Assembly (NCBI GenBank): GCA_009599575.1 | Contig: VWND01000078.1 | Coordinates: forward strand, 840,707 to 904,706 | Source: Blumeriella jaapii | Taxonomy: Eukaryota; Ascomycota; Leotiomycetes; Helotiales; Drepanopezizaceae | Direction of reading: 5' to 3' | DNA: 64,000 nucleotides | Part shown: positions 44,518 to 55,735 of the stretch, piece after piece | How positions within the stretch are numbered: the first letter of the stretch is position 1 | Layout: each line of letters begins with the position of its first letter | Position numbers and translations under genes: made by a program | The notes under the pieces: generated by a model | What the model saw: the letters and a program-made list of their open reading frames with translations, nothing else | Databases searched by the model: none | Told to the model about the DNA's origin: nothing

Positions 44518-45640
44518 TTCTGTTTTAAATAATATACGTAGTCGTTTTTAATTACGATTAAAAAAAAATATAATTTTAAATAAATGCAATTTAATTTATT
44601 TCATATAATTTAAAAATCAATTAATTAAAAACCGAACTTTTTAATCTTATACTTTTTCGGTTTTTTAATCCGTTTTTAGCCTTTTTGCTATTGGCTTCTG
44701 TAAAAAAGTAGCGTTTCGCTTATCGTTTAAATTATTTTATTTATTTTGCTTTTTTAAAAAATAGCTCGATAAAATATTAATCGAGGTATCGTTTTGTTTT
44801 ACGAACGTTTTAATAATTTTTTCGTCGATAATATCGTTTAATATCGCCGCGACGAATATTTTCTACGATTTTCTTTCGTAAATAATAGCTTTCAGCTTTT
44901 AAACGTGATTCTACGCTTTGCAAAAAGCGCTAAAAAGTTTTGTATTAAAATCGTGGAAATAATCGATTAATTCGTCGTAATTAAAACCGATTAACGTTTT
45001 TGCTTCGCGTAAAACTAATAGATCGAATCACGGTTATTTACCGACGAATGCTTTTGAAAAAGCTTCGAAACCTATAAAAAAAATTATTTTACGAAATAAT
45101 TCGGAAATAATCGTTTGCAATCGAAACCACCGAAAATGCTATAATTGCTTTTATCGCAAAACAAATAGCGTCAAATTGTTTATCGGAGCGTCGTTTTCGA
45201 AATAATTTTTGTATTTCTGCGCCGTATAATTATTCGAATAAATTAATATTACGCCGTCGGTTTTTTAAATTTTAAATTTAACGAAAACTTTTTGTTTAAT
45301 CGAAAAGCTGACAAAAATTATTTTATTTTTTATTTCGTAGCTTTCGGTTTCGTAATCCGATAAAATAGCTAAAACCACTGTTTTAAACGCGCTAAAATAC
45401 GAAAAAGCCGGGCTTTTTTAAATGGTTTTAATTAGTTTAGCGTCGAAATATAATTGCAAATAAGCTTCGATTTATTTCCGAATTGTATACGAATGCAAGC
45501 AAAACGTAATAATCGAAAATGGCGTCGGTAAAGTTTTCGATTTTTTTTTTTTTTTAAAAATTGGCGATATCGAATTTTATAATTATAATACGATCGAAAC
45601 TAGCGAAACCTAAAGCGATCGGAATATTAAAATATGCCAC
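44518..45640 (-). pseudogene. gypsy4-A unknown 3' protein
   Basis: Sense frame, right to left, contains IEAYLQLYFDAKLIKTI, AILSDYETESYEIKNKIIFV, SINNLILF-like and FVKQNDTSINILSSYFLKKQ, ending near 44680 in KRLKTD. It is shared with gypsy4-B and gypsy4-C. I cannot assign it to gag, an envelope-like protein or a captured host gene. The length is at least 300 residues when the stops at presumed Trp and Gln sites are ignored. Confidence 0.5.
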
Positions 45641-47930
45641 GAAGCAGCAGTTTCCAAAGTTTTTAAATAATCAAAGCAGCGAAAATAAAAAACCGGAATA
45701 TATTTTAAAAGCTTGCTAAATAAAATTATATAATATATTAGCGAAAAAAAAACTGTAAGCGCTTTTTAAGTTTTAATTAATCGGAAATAATATTTGTATA
45801 TAATTTTTTTTTTTTATAAAATACAGCAGTAGTTTGTTTTTTCCGTTGTAAAACTTTACGTAATTAACGAATTCGCAGTTTAATTTAAATAAATTTTAAA
45901 ATATATTTTCGGTCGAAAAGCTAAAAAAGTCGGCTTTTAAAAATATTCGTTGCTTTTATTTTTTTTTTATTTTAATCGAGTTTTATAATCGCGCTAAAAG
46001 CTTTGGGATCTGTTTTAAAATTCGCGTAGCCTAAATAAATTTTAGCACGCGCTTAAATAATTTTCGCAGTTTTTCGTCGGAATATAAATTAATTATTAAA
46101 ATTTATTTCCAATACATCGTAATTCGAATTTTTAATAACAGCGAATCGATTAGCGAAGCCGATAACGTCGATTTTTTTTATAATTAAATCGTAATACGCC
46201 GCGTAATAACGCACGTAAAAATAGCAGAATTTGCCGTTTTTTTTAATATTAACGTTATTTGTAAAAACGAAAATTAAAAAATCGGAGTTTTTTAGCGAAA
46301 AAAAAAAAAAAGCTTAAGCAAAAACGGATTATCGTTTTTAAAAATTTTCTTTATTTATTTTAGCGTATTAGATTTGCAATTTTCCGAAAAAAATTTAGTT
46401 TAGTTTTCGTTCGAAGCAAAAAAAGAAAAGCTGACGGATTTATTTAATTTTTATATAAAAATATCGAAGTAAAACTTTTTTAAATCGTTTTGTCGTCGAA
46501 AGCGAAAATTTTAAATAAAATAATTAATTTTGCGCTTTTTATATGATTTTTTTCGCGATAATTTCGATATTTTTTTTTTAAGCTTTTTCGGTCGAATCGT
46601 ATAATAATCGAAATTTTAAATATTTTTATTAAAATTTAAAATATTGGCGGTAATAATACGACGTTTTTTTAAACGCAATAAGCGTTTTTAATATTTACGT
46701 ATTTAATTTCGAAAAAATCAGATTTAAAATCGTTTGGGTTTTTTTTTTCGAAATACCGGCGTTTTTTAAATCTGATTTCGTAAAATCGTCGCGTCGTTTA
46801 TTAATTAGCTTAAAAGCTATAGCTCGGCGTCGATTTCCGGCTGTTTTTATTCGCGGTGTTTTTTTTATTAGCGACGCGAATAATTTTTTCCTTCGAATAA
46901 AAAAGGTTTCGAAAGTGTCGGCGCGCTTTTTTACGTTTTTTGTTTTTATTTTTTTCGGAATCGTTTTTATAAATACAATAGGTTTTTTATATTCGAATAA
47001 GCGGTTGTTTGTTATTACGCTTTTAATTTCGTTTTCGAATTCGTTTTCGATAATTAAAAATAAAAATCGCCGAATAATTTTAGCTGTTTTGAAAATGTTA
47101 GTTGCTATCGCGTATATTTTTTCGAATTAAACAAAAATAATATTAGCTTTTTCGTTTTTTTCGTCGTCGTAATTTTAAAATATCGGAATGATATCGTTTT
47201 TTTTTTTGATATAAAAATTCCGCATTTAACGACGTTTAGTTTTTTATTTTAAAAAAAAGTCAGATTTAAAATTTCGCAGCCGATTAAAACTTTTTTTGGC
47301 GATTATATAGCGTCGTCGATTAATTTGCAAACAGCTATAAAAAAGCTTATGAATCTGCGAACTTTTAAATTATTAGCTTTTAAAACTTGCGTTTTAAAAA
47401 TATAAGCGTTTAGTATTTAAATTTCTTTTTTAATAAAAATAATAGTTTCGAAAAAGCGAGCGAAATGCCGAAATAAAATAACACCGGTGATTTTATTAAA
47501 AACGTATTTTTAAATATTTTTTTTTTCGTTAATTTAGCAAAAAAGCGCAAAATCCGATTTTTTTTTTTTTTTTTTGTTATTTCGAGCTTTTTTTTTATTT
47601 CGGCGAAAGCTTTTAAAGCGTTATCGTAATTTAGCAGAAATTTATCGTAATTAAAACTTTTGCAAACGAATTCAGCTTTAACGAAACTTTCGTAATCGAA
47701 TAAAAATTCGTTAACGTTTTCAGTTATTATATCGAATTGTTTTATAAATGTTTTTACAAAAGCAGCTTATTAATTTAAAATAGCGGGTATTATATATTTG
47801 TTTAAATTCGAAAAGATTGCGTATAATAGTTCCGTTCCAAAATAAATTGAAAATAAGCTTGTTAAATTTGGCAACGCTTTACTTAAAAAAACGATATAAT
47901 ATCGATAAGTTTATTAATTAAAAAAGTGTA
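45641..47930 (-). other. gypsy4-A 3' region between integrase and unknown protein
   Basis: 2.3 kb of stop-filled sense sequence. Readable bits: AFVKTFIKQFDIITENVNEF and FLLNYDNALKAFAEIKKKLE (47770-47560), possibly an alpha-helical protein start, and a basic stretch near 46800-46600 (KNAGISKKKTQTILNL). The plus-strand open frame at 46915-47130 with hydrophobic segments is a shadow. Nothing is recognised. Confidence 0.4.
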
Positions 47931-48180
47931 TTATGTTTATTGAAAAGTAGATGGGAAAAAGTACGGGGATTATAGGGTATTTGTATCCAAAAGTTACGGG
48001 ACTCCGCATGCTTTCTCCTTCTCGGTCATAGGTGGAATCACGATTTTAAACTGTGCTTTCAGCAGCGGAATTATTGTTCGGTTGTTTCCAGACTTTTCCA
48101 GAGGGTTTTTTTCTTTAGAAATATAATCGCTTTGGTCGGAATCGTCGTCGGATTCGCTAAAGTCGAAGTCGCTGTTTAAA
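47931..48180 (-). other. Low-mutation island at the end of gypsy4-A pol
   Basis: This stretch keeps ordinary CpA, CpT and CpC content within heavily mutated flanks. In sense it contains the end of the pol frame, KIVIPPMTEKEKACGVP then a stop, after an acidic SDSDDDSDQSDY-like linker. It has no second copy in the window. Confidence 0.6.
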
Positions 48181-48199
48181 TCAGAATTTAAAAAATAAA

Positions 48200-49560
48200 T
48201 TTGTTAGTTTTTTTTATAAAATCGTTTTAACCGGTTAACGGCGAACGTTTTTTTTAGTTTTATTTTATCGAATTCCGTAAGCTTATAATAGCTTTTATTT
48301 AATTCGGCCTCGTATATTTCGTAGGGTCCGAGCTATTTATAATTAAATTTAATATCGGCCGATTTGTTAATAACGCGCTGAACGTCGTAAATTAAAACCA
48401 GATTTTTTTTTTAATTAGCGTTTTTTTTTAAATTTTAGTTTTATCCCAGATTTTTTTAGCTGCTTTTCTAATTTTTTTTTTTTTTAAATTATTTTTTTTA
48501 TATTTATATCGCGGTAATTCAGCTGTTTAAATTTTATTATTAGTAAATTTGCTTTCGTTTTTATTTTAATTACGTTATAAAACCTTTATATAAGCCATTT
48601 TGTTTTTAAAAACAATCGAGCGTTTTTGCCGTATTAAATAAAAAATAAAGTTATTTTAATAAAAGCGTATATATATATGCGTATAATAAAAAGCATTTTC
48701 GAGAATTTCCGCGATCAACGCTTATAGCTTTTTCGAATGGCTTTTTAAAAAGCCGTCGAAAATATTTTTATAATTTCGTTTAACGGATCCGTTGCTTTTC
48801 GAATTATAGGCTAAGATTTTAAATACGCTGAATATCGTATTATTTTTTTATAAAAGTTTTAATAATGCTTTTGTTTTCGGATTTATCGTCGACGTTTAAT
48901 TTGCTAAATAAACCGTATCGATATACAACGTTATTTTAAAAAAAAATCGTTATAGCTTCGGAAATAGCGTTTCGGATTTTTTTTTTTTAAGTTATTTAAA
49001 TAAATCGTCGATAGCGAATATAAAATACGTATATTTGCGGTCGGTGATCGGTATGCGTATAATATCGAAATTAATTTTTTTTTTAAATTTTAAAAAACTA
49101 CGTCGGATATAATAAGTTTTTTTTTTTCGGCCAAGCTTTTGTTTTTAGCAAAAAATACAGCTTTTAACGAAAACTTTGCAATTTTTTTTAAAACATTTTT
49201 TTTATTAAAAATCGTTTTTAATTCGGTGATAAATAGCTTCAGCTTTTTTATAAAATATTTTTTCGTAAGCTTTTTTTATAATTTAAAATTTATCGGCTTT
49301 ATTATTTATTATTAAGCGTTTTTAATATATATTATTTTTTATTTTATATAATTTTTTATCGATTAAAATATAATCGAAAGCTTGATTTTTAAATAATTTA
49401 AATTAATAATTTAGCACGTTAAATAGTTTAAACAAAATAATTAAATAATATGCGATTAAATAAAAGTTTTCGGTTTTGTAATTATCGATCAAAAGTTTAT
49501 TTTTCGTCGTTAGTCGGTTTATTCCGATCGTTTTCGGTTAAATTTATTCGCGGTGCTAAT
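48200..49560 (-). pseudogene. gypsy4-A integrase
   Basis: Sense reading from about 49130: FDIIRIPITDRKYTYFISID (core first Asp region), then STINPKTKALLKLL (family T-D-N-G-x-E, Asp to Asn) and LAYNSKSNGSVKRNYKNIFD (family G-x-V-E-R-G/N, catalytic Glu to Lys). It ends at 48340-48250 in LGPYEIYEAELNKSYYKLTE and AVNRLKRFY, the GPY/F module. The N-terminal finger is not clearly readable. Confidence 0.85.
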
Positions 49561-49660
49561 CGAAATAATAACGCGAATGCTTTTTCGGCCCGAAAATTAA
49601 TGTTTTTTATTCGCGGTGCTAGCCGAAATAGCAACGTGAATAATTTCGGCTTTGTAAAAC
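49540..49660. repeat. Short tandem similarity in the gypsy4-A tether
   Basis: Two about 45-bp related units start TTATTCGCGGTGCTA at 49549 and 49608. A third related copy begins TTATTCGCGGTG at about 46848, inside the 3' region of the same element. Confidence 0.6.
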
Positions 49661-49779
49661 TTAAAACGTAGATAATAAAACAGCCGATTTCGTTAGCGAT
49701 TTATTCGTCGATATTTTATTCGTTTTATTTAGCGAAGTTAAACGGATAGAAACGTTTTTCGTTTGAAAAGGCCGTTTTG

Positions 49780-50190
49780 CCGCTGTATTAATTGTTTTTT
49801 TTTAATATGCCTGATTTCGAAGTTTATAAGTCGCATTTAAGCTATTTAATTAGTAACGAACGCTTCCGGTAAATTATTAGCTTTTTTATTTAATTAATCG
49901 ATAAAAACTTTTGCGTTTGTTTTTAAAATAAAATATACGTTATACAATTCGCTTTTTATTTTTTTTATTGTTTTTAAAAGCGCTTCGATATTTTTGTTTA
50001 ATAATATCGTAGCGTATTTTAACGAAAGATTATAAACCGCTTTCGAATCGTAAAAAATGTCGTTTTTTTATTTTTATCGATTTGTTGTAATATAGCTTTT
50101 TAACCGAAAATATTAGCGTCGATAATTAAAATAATTTTTTTTGCGTCTGGGCTGTAATCGATTTGCATAAGCGATAAGGCCGATAAAAAG
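49780..50190 (-). pseudogene. gypsy4-A RNase H and tether
   Basis: The sense frame has DYSPDAKKIILIIDANIFG, then AILQQIDKNKK, matching the lineage block Y-S-P-D-A-x-x-I-I-L-x-x-D-A-S-x-x-G-W-G-A-V-L-x-Q. The Asp is kept, while the Trp is now a stop. The tether shows LPGSVRY and NTAAKTAFS, the remains of T-A-A-D-G-L-S-R-R-P. Confidence 0.85.
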
Positions 50191-50559
50191 TCGTTTTTAA
50201 AAATTTTTATAATTTTGCTTTGCTTTTTTTCTTAAACGAAATCGATTTTTTTTTTATTATAGCGTAAATAAATGCAACTTTTTAAAAAAAGTTTTTAATT
50301 TAATTGCGATAATAAATAACAACGCTAATAAAGGTTTTAATTTCGGTGATATTTTTATATTTTTTTTATTCGCAAATCTTTTTAATTTTCTTTCGTTAAA
50401 AATAGCGGCCAGCGCTATCAGTTATATAGCCAACGATATTTATTTCGGATATATAAAATTTTAATCGAAGGCCAATAATAGCTTTGGCTTTTTCGAAGCA
50501 AATTATAATTTTGTCGATGTTTTAAATATGTTTTATTATATAGCGTCGAATTTTAAAAA

Positions 50560-51130
50560 AAGATTTCTTTATTATTATAATATAATTTGAAGCTTTTTAT
50601 TTCGACGTCGTCAACGTAAAAAAAAAAAGCAATATTAAAAATGCAAATCATAAGGATTTTATATACGACTTTTACGAATTAAGCGATTAAATTAATGGTT
50701 TTTATAAATATTCTGGTTATACGTAGTAAAATCGATTGGAATTTAAATTGCTATTATATTTCGAAATCGTAAATTAAATATTAAATAATCGTAGCCGGAA
50801 AACAAATCGAAAAGAAAAGCGATCGTTAATTTTGCGAATTCGTTTAAAAATTAATCGACGTTAAATAATACGTTAGCGTTTCGTATCGTTTATTTTTATT
50901 TATTTTAACGATTGCGATAATAAGTTTATAAATGCTTTTTTTTTTTCGCAACGATAAACCATTTGTTTTTATATAAGCCGTAGCAGAATTCGAAAATCTT
51001 TTGCTTAATTCGTTTTTTTAGCATTTCGACCATTTTATTTTAAAAAGCTTTAAAAATTAAAAAGGTTTTTTTTTACTAAGCTTCGTAAAGCACGGTTTTA
51101 ATATCGATATAAAACGTAACGTTAAAGCTG
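50560..51130 (-). pseudogene. gypsy4-A reverse transcriptase
   Basis: Sense reading: MVEMLKKRIKQKIFEFCYGL, YKNKWFIVAKKKK, IRNANVLFNVD and IAFLFDLFSGYDYLIF. These are the lineage RT blocks (L-Y-E-x-C-x-G-P-Y-R-N-P-W-F, I-R-D-A-N, S-L-I-D-x-F-S-G-Y-D). The catalytic box at 50618-50607 is YVDD, intact. Stops at Gln and Trp codons still inactivate it. Confidence 0.9.
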
Positions 51131-51779
51131 AATTGGCTTATTTCGGTGAAATCGAAAGCTATAGTTTTTTTTCGGTTGCGTAGGATTTCGTATAAAATCT
51201 TTTTTTTTTTTAGTAAAAATTGAGTTCCGATTGCTAAATTATTAAATCGTTTTTTTATAAATCGGCTGTCAAATAATAAGTTGGAAAATCGGCCGGTGAT
51301 AAATCCTTCGAATTCGTTAATAACTGGTTAAAATAATTTTATTATTTTATTTTTTTTAAACCAATCGTTTATTTTTTCGAAAATATTTTTACCGGATTCG
51401 CTAAGATTTACGAATCGTATTTTATCAGCTTTGCGTTTATAAAAAAATCTAATATTAATATAAAAAAATAAAATATATGGGTCGGGTTTGTTTAATACGA
51501 AAACGAAATTTTCGAAACTTTTATTTTCGAATTAATAGCCAAAAATGTTAATATTAGCCAATTTTATTTCGATTAGCGACGTAAATGCTTTTAGCCGAGT
51601 ATTTTCTAAGTTTTGTTATAGCCTAGCGTTTATTCTAGAATTAAAGCCGGTTATTCGTTTCTCGATAAAACGTCGATTAAAAAGATTTTGTCGCCGGCGA
51701 CGATAATTTAATTTTGAAAAAAAATCGATTTTCAGTTTTAGAAAAAGACTTTTATTTGGCCGTTTTTTAATATATTTAA

Positions 51780-52060
51780 AACTGACGAAACTTTCCAAAA
51801 CTCAGAGCATTTTAAAAATAATAAAATAAAAGCATTTTTTTTATTATTAAAAAGTTTTTATAAATAATAATTTTTTTAACGTCGATTTTAATATTTCGTA
51901 TAATTTTATTAAATTCAATCGTGATTTTATTAACGATAATATAAATTATTCGCTTATCGGTAATAATCGGAACATTACTGGCTTCGGCTGTTTCTTAATT
52001 TATGCAATTAATTTCGGCTTTATTATCGAGCAAAGCGAAAGCGGTCGTACTTTTTTTAAG
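51780..52060 (-). pseudogene. gypsy4-A aspartic protease
   Basis: The sense frame gives AFALLDNKAEINCIN, then TAEASNVPIITDK and IEFNKIIRNIKIDVKKII. The lineage motif is A-L-L-D-S-G-A-E-I-N-V-M. The catalytic Asp is present, but Ser-Gly has become Asn-Lys. Confidence 0.8.
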
Positions 52061-52899
52061 CATAATTTTTATTTTTAACGCTTTTATAATCGTATAAAAG
52101 CAGTTTCGTCGTTTTGATTTTTGGGTTTTTATAGCGAAAGCTAAAAAGTTGATTTTTTCCGAAGATTTTTTTTTATCGGCTAAATTAATTGCGGTATTGT
52201 AAATTTCTTTTTGGTTTTTTTTTAATTTAAAATCGTTTTTTTTTCGAGTGATTTTAACTTTTTTGTTTTTTTTTAATATAGAAATTTATTTATTAATAAT
52301 TTTGTCGAATTTTTTTTTTGTGCTAAATAAATCGTTGAATTTTAATTTAATTTTCTGTTTTATAATTTTTTTAATAGTTTCGTCGACGGCTTCGGGGCTA
52401 ATATATTTATCGATTTATTTTTCGCTTCGCATTAATAATAAGCGTTTAAAAGCTGGTATTTTTTAAATAATTTGGACCGAAGTGTCGGTATCGATATTTT
52501 TTATATCGTCGTTAATTTTTTTTATTATAAGCGTTTTTTTCTAATGGTTTTATCGGTTTTTTTTTCGAATTTCAAAATCTTTTTTTTTTTCGATTCTAAC
52601 GTTTTTTTTTACACCAGTTAATTTGACGAATAAAACAAAAGCATTTTGCTTTCTTATGGTTCGCTGATTTAATTATATAACTATAATATTTGTAAATGCG
52701 ATAATTGTATTAGCAATATATGCATTTATTTTTTATTTATATATTTAAATTTTATTTACGCTTGGGATAAAAGTTTTCTTTTTAATTAATACGCTTTTTA
52801 AAATATTTTCTTTTTTATTAGTAAAAATCGTTTTCGTATTCTTTTTGTTTTTTAAGCAATCGTTTTATTTCGTATTTTTTATTTTTAAGCGAATGGTAT

Positions 52900-54170
52900 T
52901 TAACCAGCTTTGATTTTCAGCTTTGTTAAAAGGGTTTATTTCTGCTTTCGTCGTCGGTCCGAAGCAAATCGCTTCGTATTTATTAATATAATAGATTTTA
53001 TTATTTATATAAAAATTAAATGTTTTGCATTTTTAAGCGAATATAAGGTTTTTCGCAATAAATTTTTTTATTATCGCAAAATCCATATTTAAAGCCACGG
53101 GATCTGTTTTAATAATTACTTTTACTATTTTGATAGCCGCGATTTTGGTTTCCGCGTTGGTTTTTTTTTTTTTTTTTTAATAATCGTTATTATAATTAGT
53201 ATTTCGCTGATTCTGATCGTTAGCACGGGAAAGTTGCTATTAGGCAGCTATTATTTTTACGATAGCTTAGCGAGGCTAATCGCTTCGCGTATTTTAAAAA
53301 AGAATAATTATTATAAAAGCTATTTTAATCGTTTTTATTATTCGAATTAATATAAAAGAATTTCTTCTGCTATTATATAAAACTTTCGATTTTGCTTTAA
53401 AATTTTTAAATCTTAATATCGGTAAATTTTAATACGAAAGTTTCGATATTTTTGTTAAGCTTTTCCAAGTTAATAAGTTTTGCAAAACGATTAAATAATA
53501 TAATAATTGATTGTTTTTTAGCGATTTCGGTAACTTTTAGTGGCTGGGCGTATTTCTGCACTAAAGCTTTTACGTTTTTTTTATAAATAAAAAAGGAAAA
53601 TTTCTTTTGGTCTATAACTTCGATGGTACGTTCGCTTTGGTTTTGTTTAAAAACGAATTTTATAAATTTGAAATATTAATCGAAAGTTTCAGAGTTTTGT
53701 TTATTAATCTTAAAATGCTTAATAGTTTTATTGCGAATATTAATTGGAAAGCCAAGTAAAAACAATCTTTTCTGCTTAATTTCGTTTAAAACCTTTTTAT
53801 TAACAAAAACGTTAAAAACTTTCGTATAAATACGATAATAAGCTTTGAGTTTTTTGGCTTGGCGAATTGTTATAATAAATTATTTAAAAAAAGCGATAAT
53901 ATCGCGAATTTGCTAGCGATCGTGATTTCGGAATTTCGATTTTAAAGTTTTAATTAATTTACGCCAGTTTCGAGCTCTAATAATCTTTTATTTATTTATC
54001 GATTTAATAATATTTTTGATAATTAGGTTATAATAGCGAAAGAGTTTATCGAATATTTCAGTTTTAAAAACTCCGAAATTCTTACAGGTTTTTTTTATAT
54101 TTTTCGATAAAATCGGTAACGTTGGCGCTATTGAATATAAAAGTGTACCAAAGGAGCCAAAAAAAAGCAT
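52900..54170 (-). pseudogene. gypsy4-A gag
   Basis: It begins at ATG 54170 with MLFFGSFGTLLYSIAPTLPI. Further readable parts are FLLGFPINIRNKTIKHFK, TIEVIDQKKFSFFIYKKNVK and LNKNIETFVLKFTD. Near 53100 the frame gives GFCDNKKIYCEKPYIRLK, which may be a decayed zinc knuckle (TGT to TAT and CAY to TAY would restore C and H). The identity as gag follows from position upstream of the protease. Confidence 0.6.
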
Positions 54171-54943
54171 ACGGCCTCGTATAAGAAAACGAAAAGCGTC
54201 GTTGTTTATAGTATTAATAAAAGTGTTAGTAGAATTTAAAATTAAATAAATAAATGTTTTCTGAAAAAAAAATTGCAGATTAAAGGTTTTAGTATAAAAG
54301 AAATCGTTTTCAATTAAAAAAGCTATTAAAAAGTTAAATAAAATAAAGATTGCGTTCAGATATTTAAATAGCGTATTGAAAAACTTGTTTTTTAATAAGT
54401 TAATTAAATTGATATGATATTGTTATATAATTCACGGTTTCGATATTTCGTGGCTTAGGCCAATATACGTACAGCTATCTTTTTTTTACTATTTTTAATA
54501 AAAAGCCGCAAATTGTAATTGCCACAATTATAAAGCGTAAAATCAGAAGATTAAATTCTCGCCAGGCGTTTAATCAAAAAAGATTTAAATCAGAAAGGCC
54601 GAGCGCAGCGGTCGAAGCGTACGAATTAATATTCGATTTGTTATTTTTAAACGAAAGAGCGACTTTCGAGCTTTGAATTTCGCACGGTTCAAAAATGCCT
54701 GACCGTAATTTCAAACGTTTCTGAAATGTATTATATTTTTGTAATCCAATAATTATACGTAAAATAAAAAAAGCTATTAAAATCTTTTATATAATGCAAC
54801 TGCGAATAACATTATATAAAAGGTTTTTTAAGCCGTAATAACGGAATATCGAAGTCGACCTCGATTGCGAATTTAAAAAATGCATCGGCGAATGTATAAA
54901 AACGAAACACCGAAGTTTAAATTTCTGTGTAGATTATCAAATA
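54171..54943 (-). other. gypsy4-A leader
   Basis: Untranslated sequence between the 5' LTR and gag. No coding potential is seen. 54590-54740 is less mutated than average. Confidence 0.5.
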
Positions 54944-55210
54944 TATAAAAATAGATAAAAAAACCAGATTGATACGGCCATATATCGGTAAATAAAATAG
55001 TTTTAGAAAATCCTTAGAAAAGACTGAAAAAAAGAAAAAAAAAAAAAAAAATATAAATTAAAACTGCGTGCTTATAGTATTATTTAAAAGAATGCTTTGC
55101 TTTTATACCTGTTGAAAATAGTCAGTGGCAGGGGGGTTTCGGAGGGGTCCATGCCTCGACCATAGCTAAAACTACCAATTCCCATTAATACAAGATATCA
55201 CCGTTTTATA
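54944..55210 (-). repeat. gypsy4-A 5' LTR
   Basis: 267 bp. Its sense start is TATAAAACGGTGATATCTTG. It is milder in mutation than the 3' LTR, with CAGGGGGGTTTCGGAGG kept near 55130. Confidence 0.9.
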
Positions 55211-55735
55211 TTAATACAAAGCTTTTTAAATAAGCTTAAATAAAAATTTCACGTAGTATTCCGCGTCTGATTTTATATATGTTTTTTTTTAAAAATGCGC
55301 GACTTTTATTTAACGTATAAAAAGCTTTCCGATTTTTTTGCAAAACTTGTAGAACTGGCTGAAGGCGTATTCCGAAGGTTTAAATTCGTACGATTATTTG
55401 AATAGCGACGTATTAATAGATAAAAGCTCGAGAGGCGCGCTTTTTTTCGAACGAAAAAATAATATAACGATTCATTTTTTTTTTTACCTTTCGTATTATT
55501 TTAGCAACTACGTGTAGCTGCAAGCTTTTTGGTCTTCTGATGGGGTTTTTTTATCAACTGTGGAAACTATTCATATATATAAGGCTTTTTTTTTTTTTTA
55601 GCAACCTTTACCTTCTGCAATTATTGATTTTAAATAAATATTTTGTTACAGAACCAAAGGCTCGTTTTTCATACCATATGAACACGGCGACCAGTTGACT
55701 GATCTCTCCGCCCTCCGACTGATTAGATCGTCACA
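55211..55735 (+). pseudogene. gypsy1-C chromodomain end and 3' LTR
   Basis: Continues gypsy1-C after the gypsy4-A insertion: chromodomain end, decayed polypurine tract (about 55449-55462), then the LTR 55463-55735 (273 bp) beginning TATAACGATTC and ending GATCGTCACA. The LTR inner half is nearly unmutated, as at 18900-19049. Confidence 0.85.

Larger units (their letters stand above)
44254..55210 (-). mobile_element. gypsy4-A, large Ty3/Gypsy element
   Basis: 10,957 bp on minus, bounded by LTRs 44254-44517 and 54944-55210 and a 4-bp duplication TTAA in gypsy1-C. Sense order (right to left): gag, protease, YVDD-type RT, RNase H, tether, integrase, then 3.4 kb of additional sequence before the 3' LTR. 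The RT and integrase are of the fungal Gypsy lineage whose RT has an F/Y-V/L-D-D-V box. It is heavily mutated except for an island at about 47930-48180. Confidence 0.9.
42867..55735 (+). mobile_element. gypsy1-C, 3' half, split by gypsy4-A
   Basis: A plus-strand gypsy1 copy beginning in the integrase region (equivalent to gypsy1-A 4630) directly after the gypsy4-C LTR. It is interrupted at 44253/55211 by gypsy4-A with a TTAA duplication and finishes with the chromodomain end and 3' LTR (55463-55735). The 5' part is lost or lies beyond the gypsy4-C insertion. Confidence 0.9.

Noticed and set aside
46915..47130. Plus-strand frame resembling a small membrane protein
   Set aside because: It is antisense to gypsy4-A and its hydrophobicity comes from T-rich mutated DNA.
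52248..52466. Plus-strand hydrophobic 72-residue frame
   Set aside because: It is antisense to gypsy4-A between gag and protease; T-rich composition explains the Leu/Phe/Ile content.
44254..55210. piggyBac-type DNA transposon because of TTAA
   Set aside because: The insert has LTRs, RT, RNase H and a retroviral integrase; no transposase or inverted terminal repeats.
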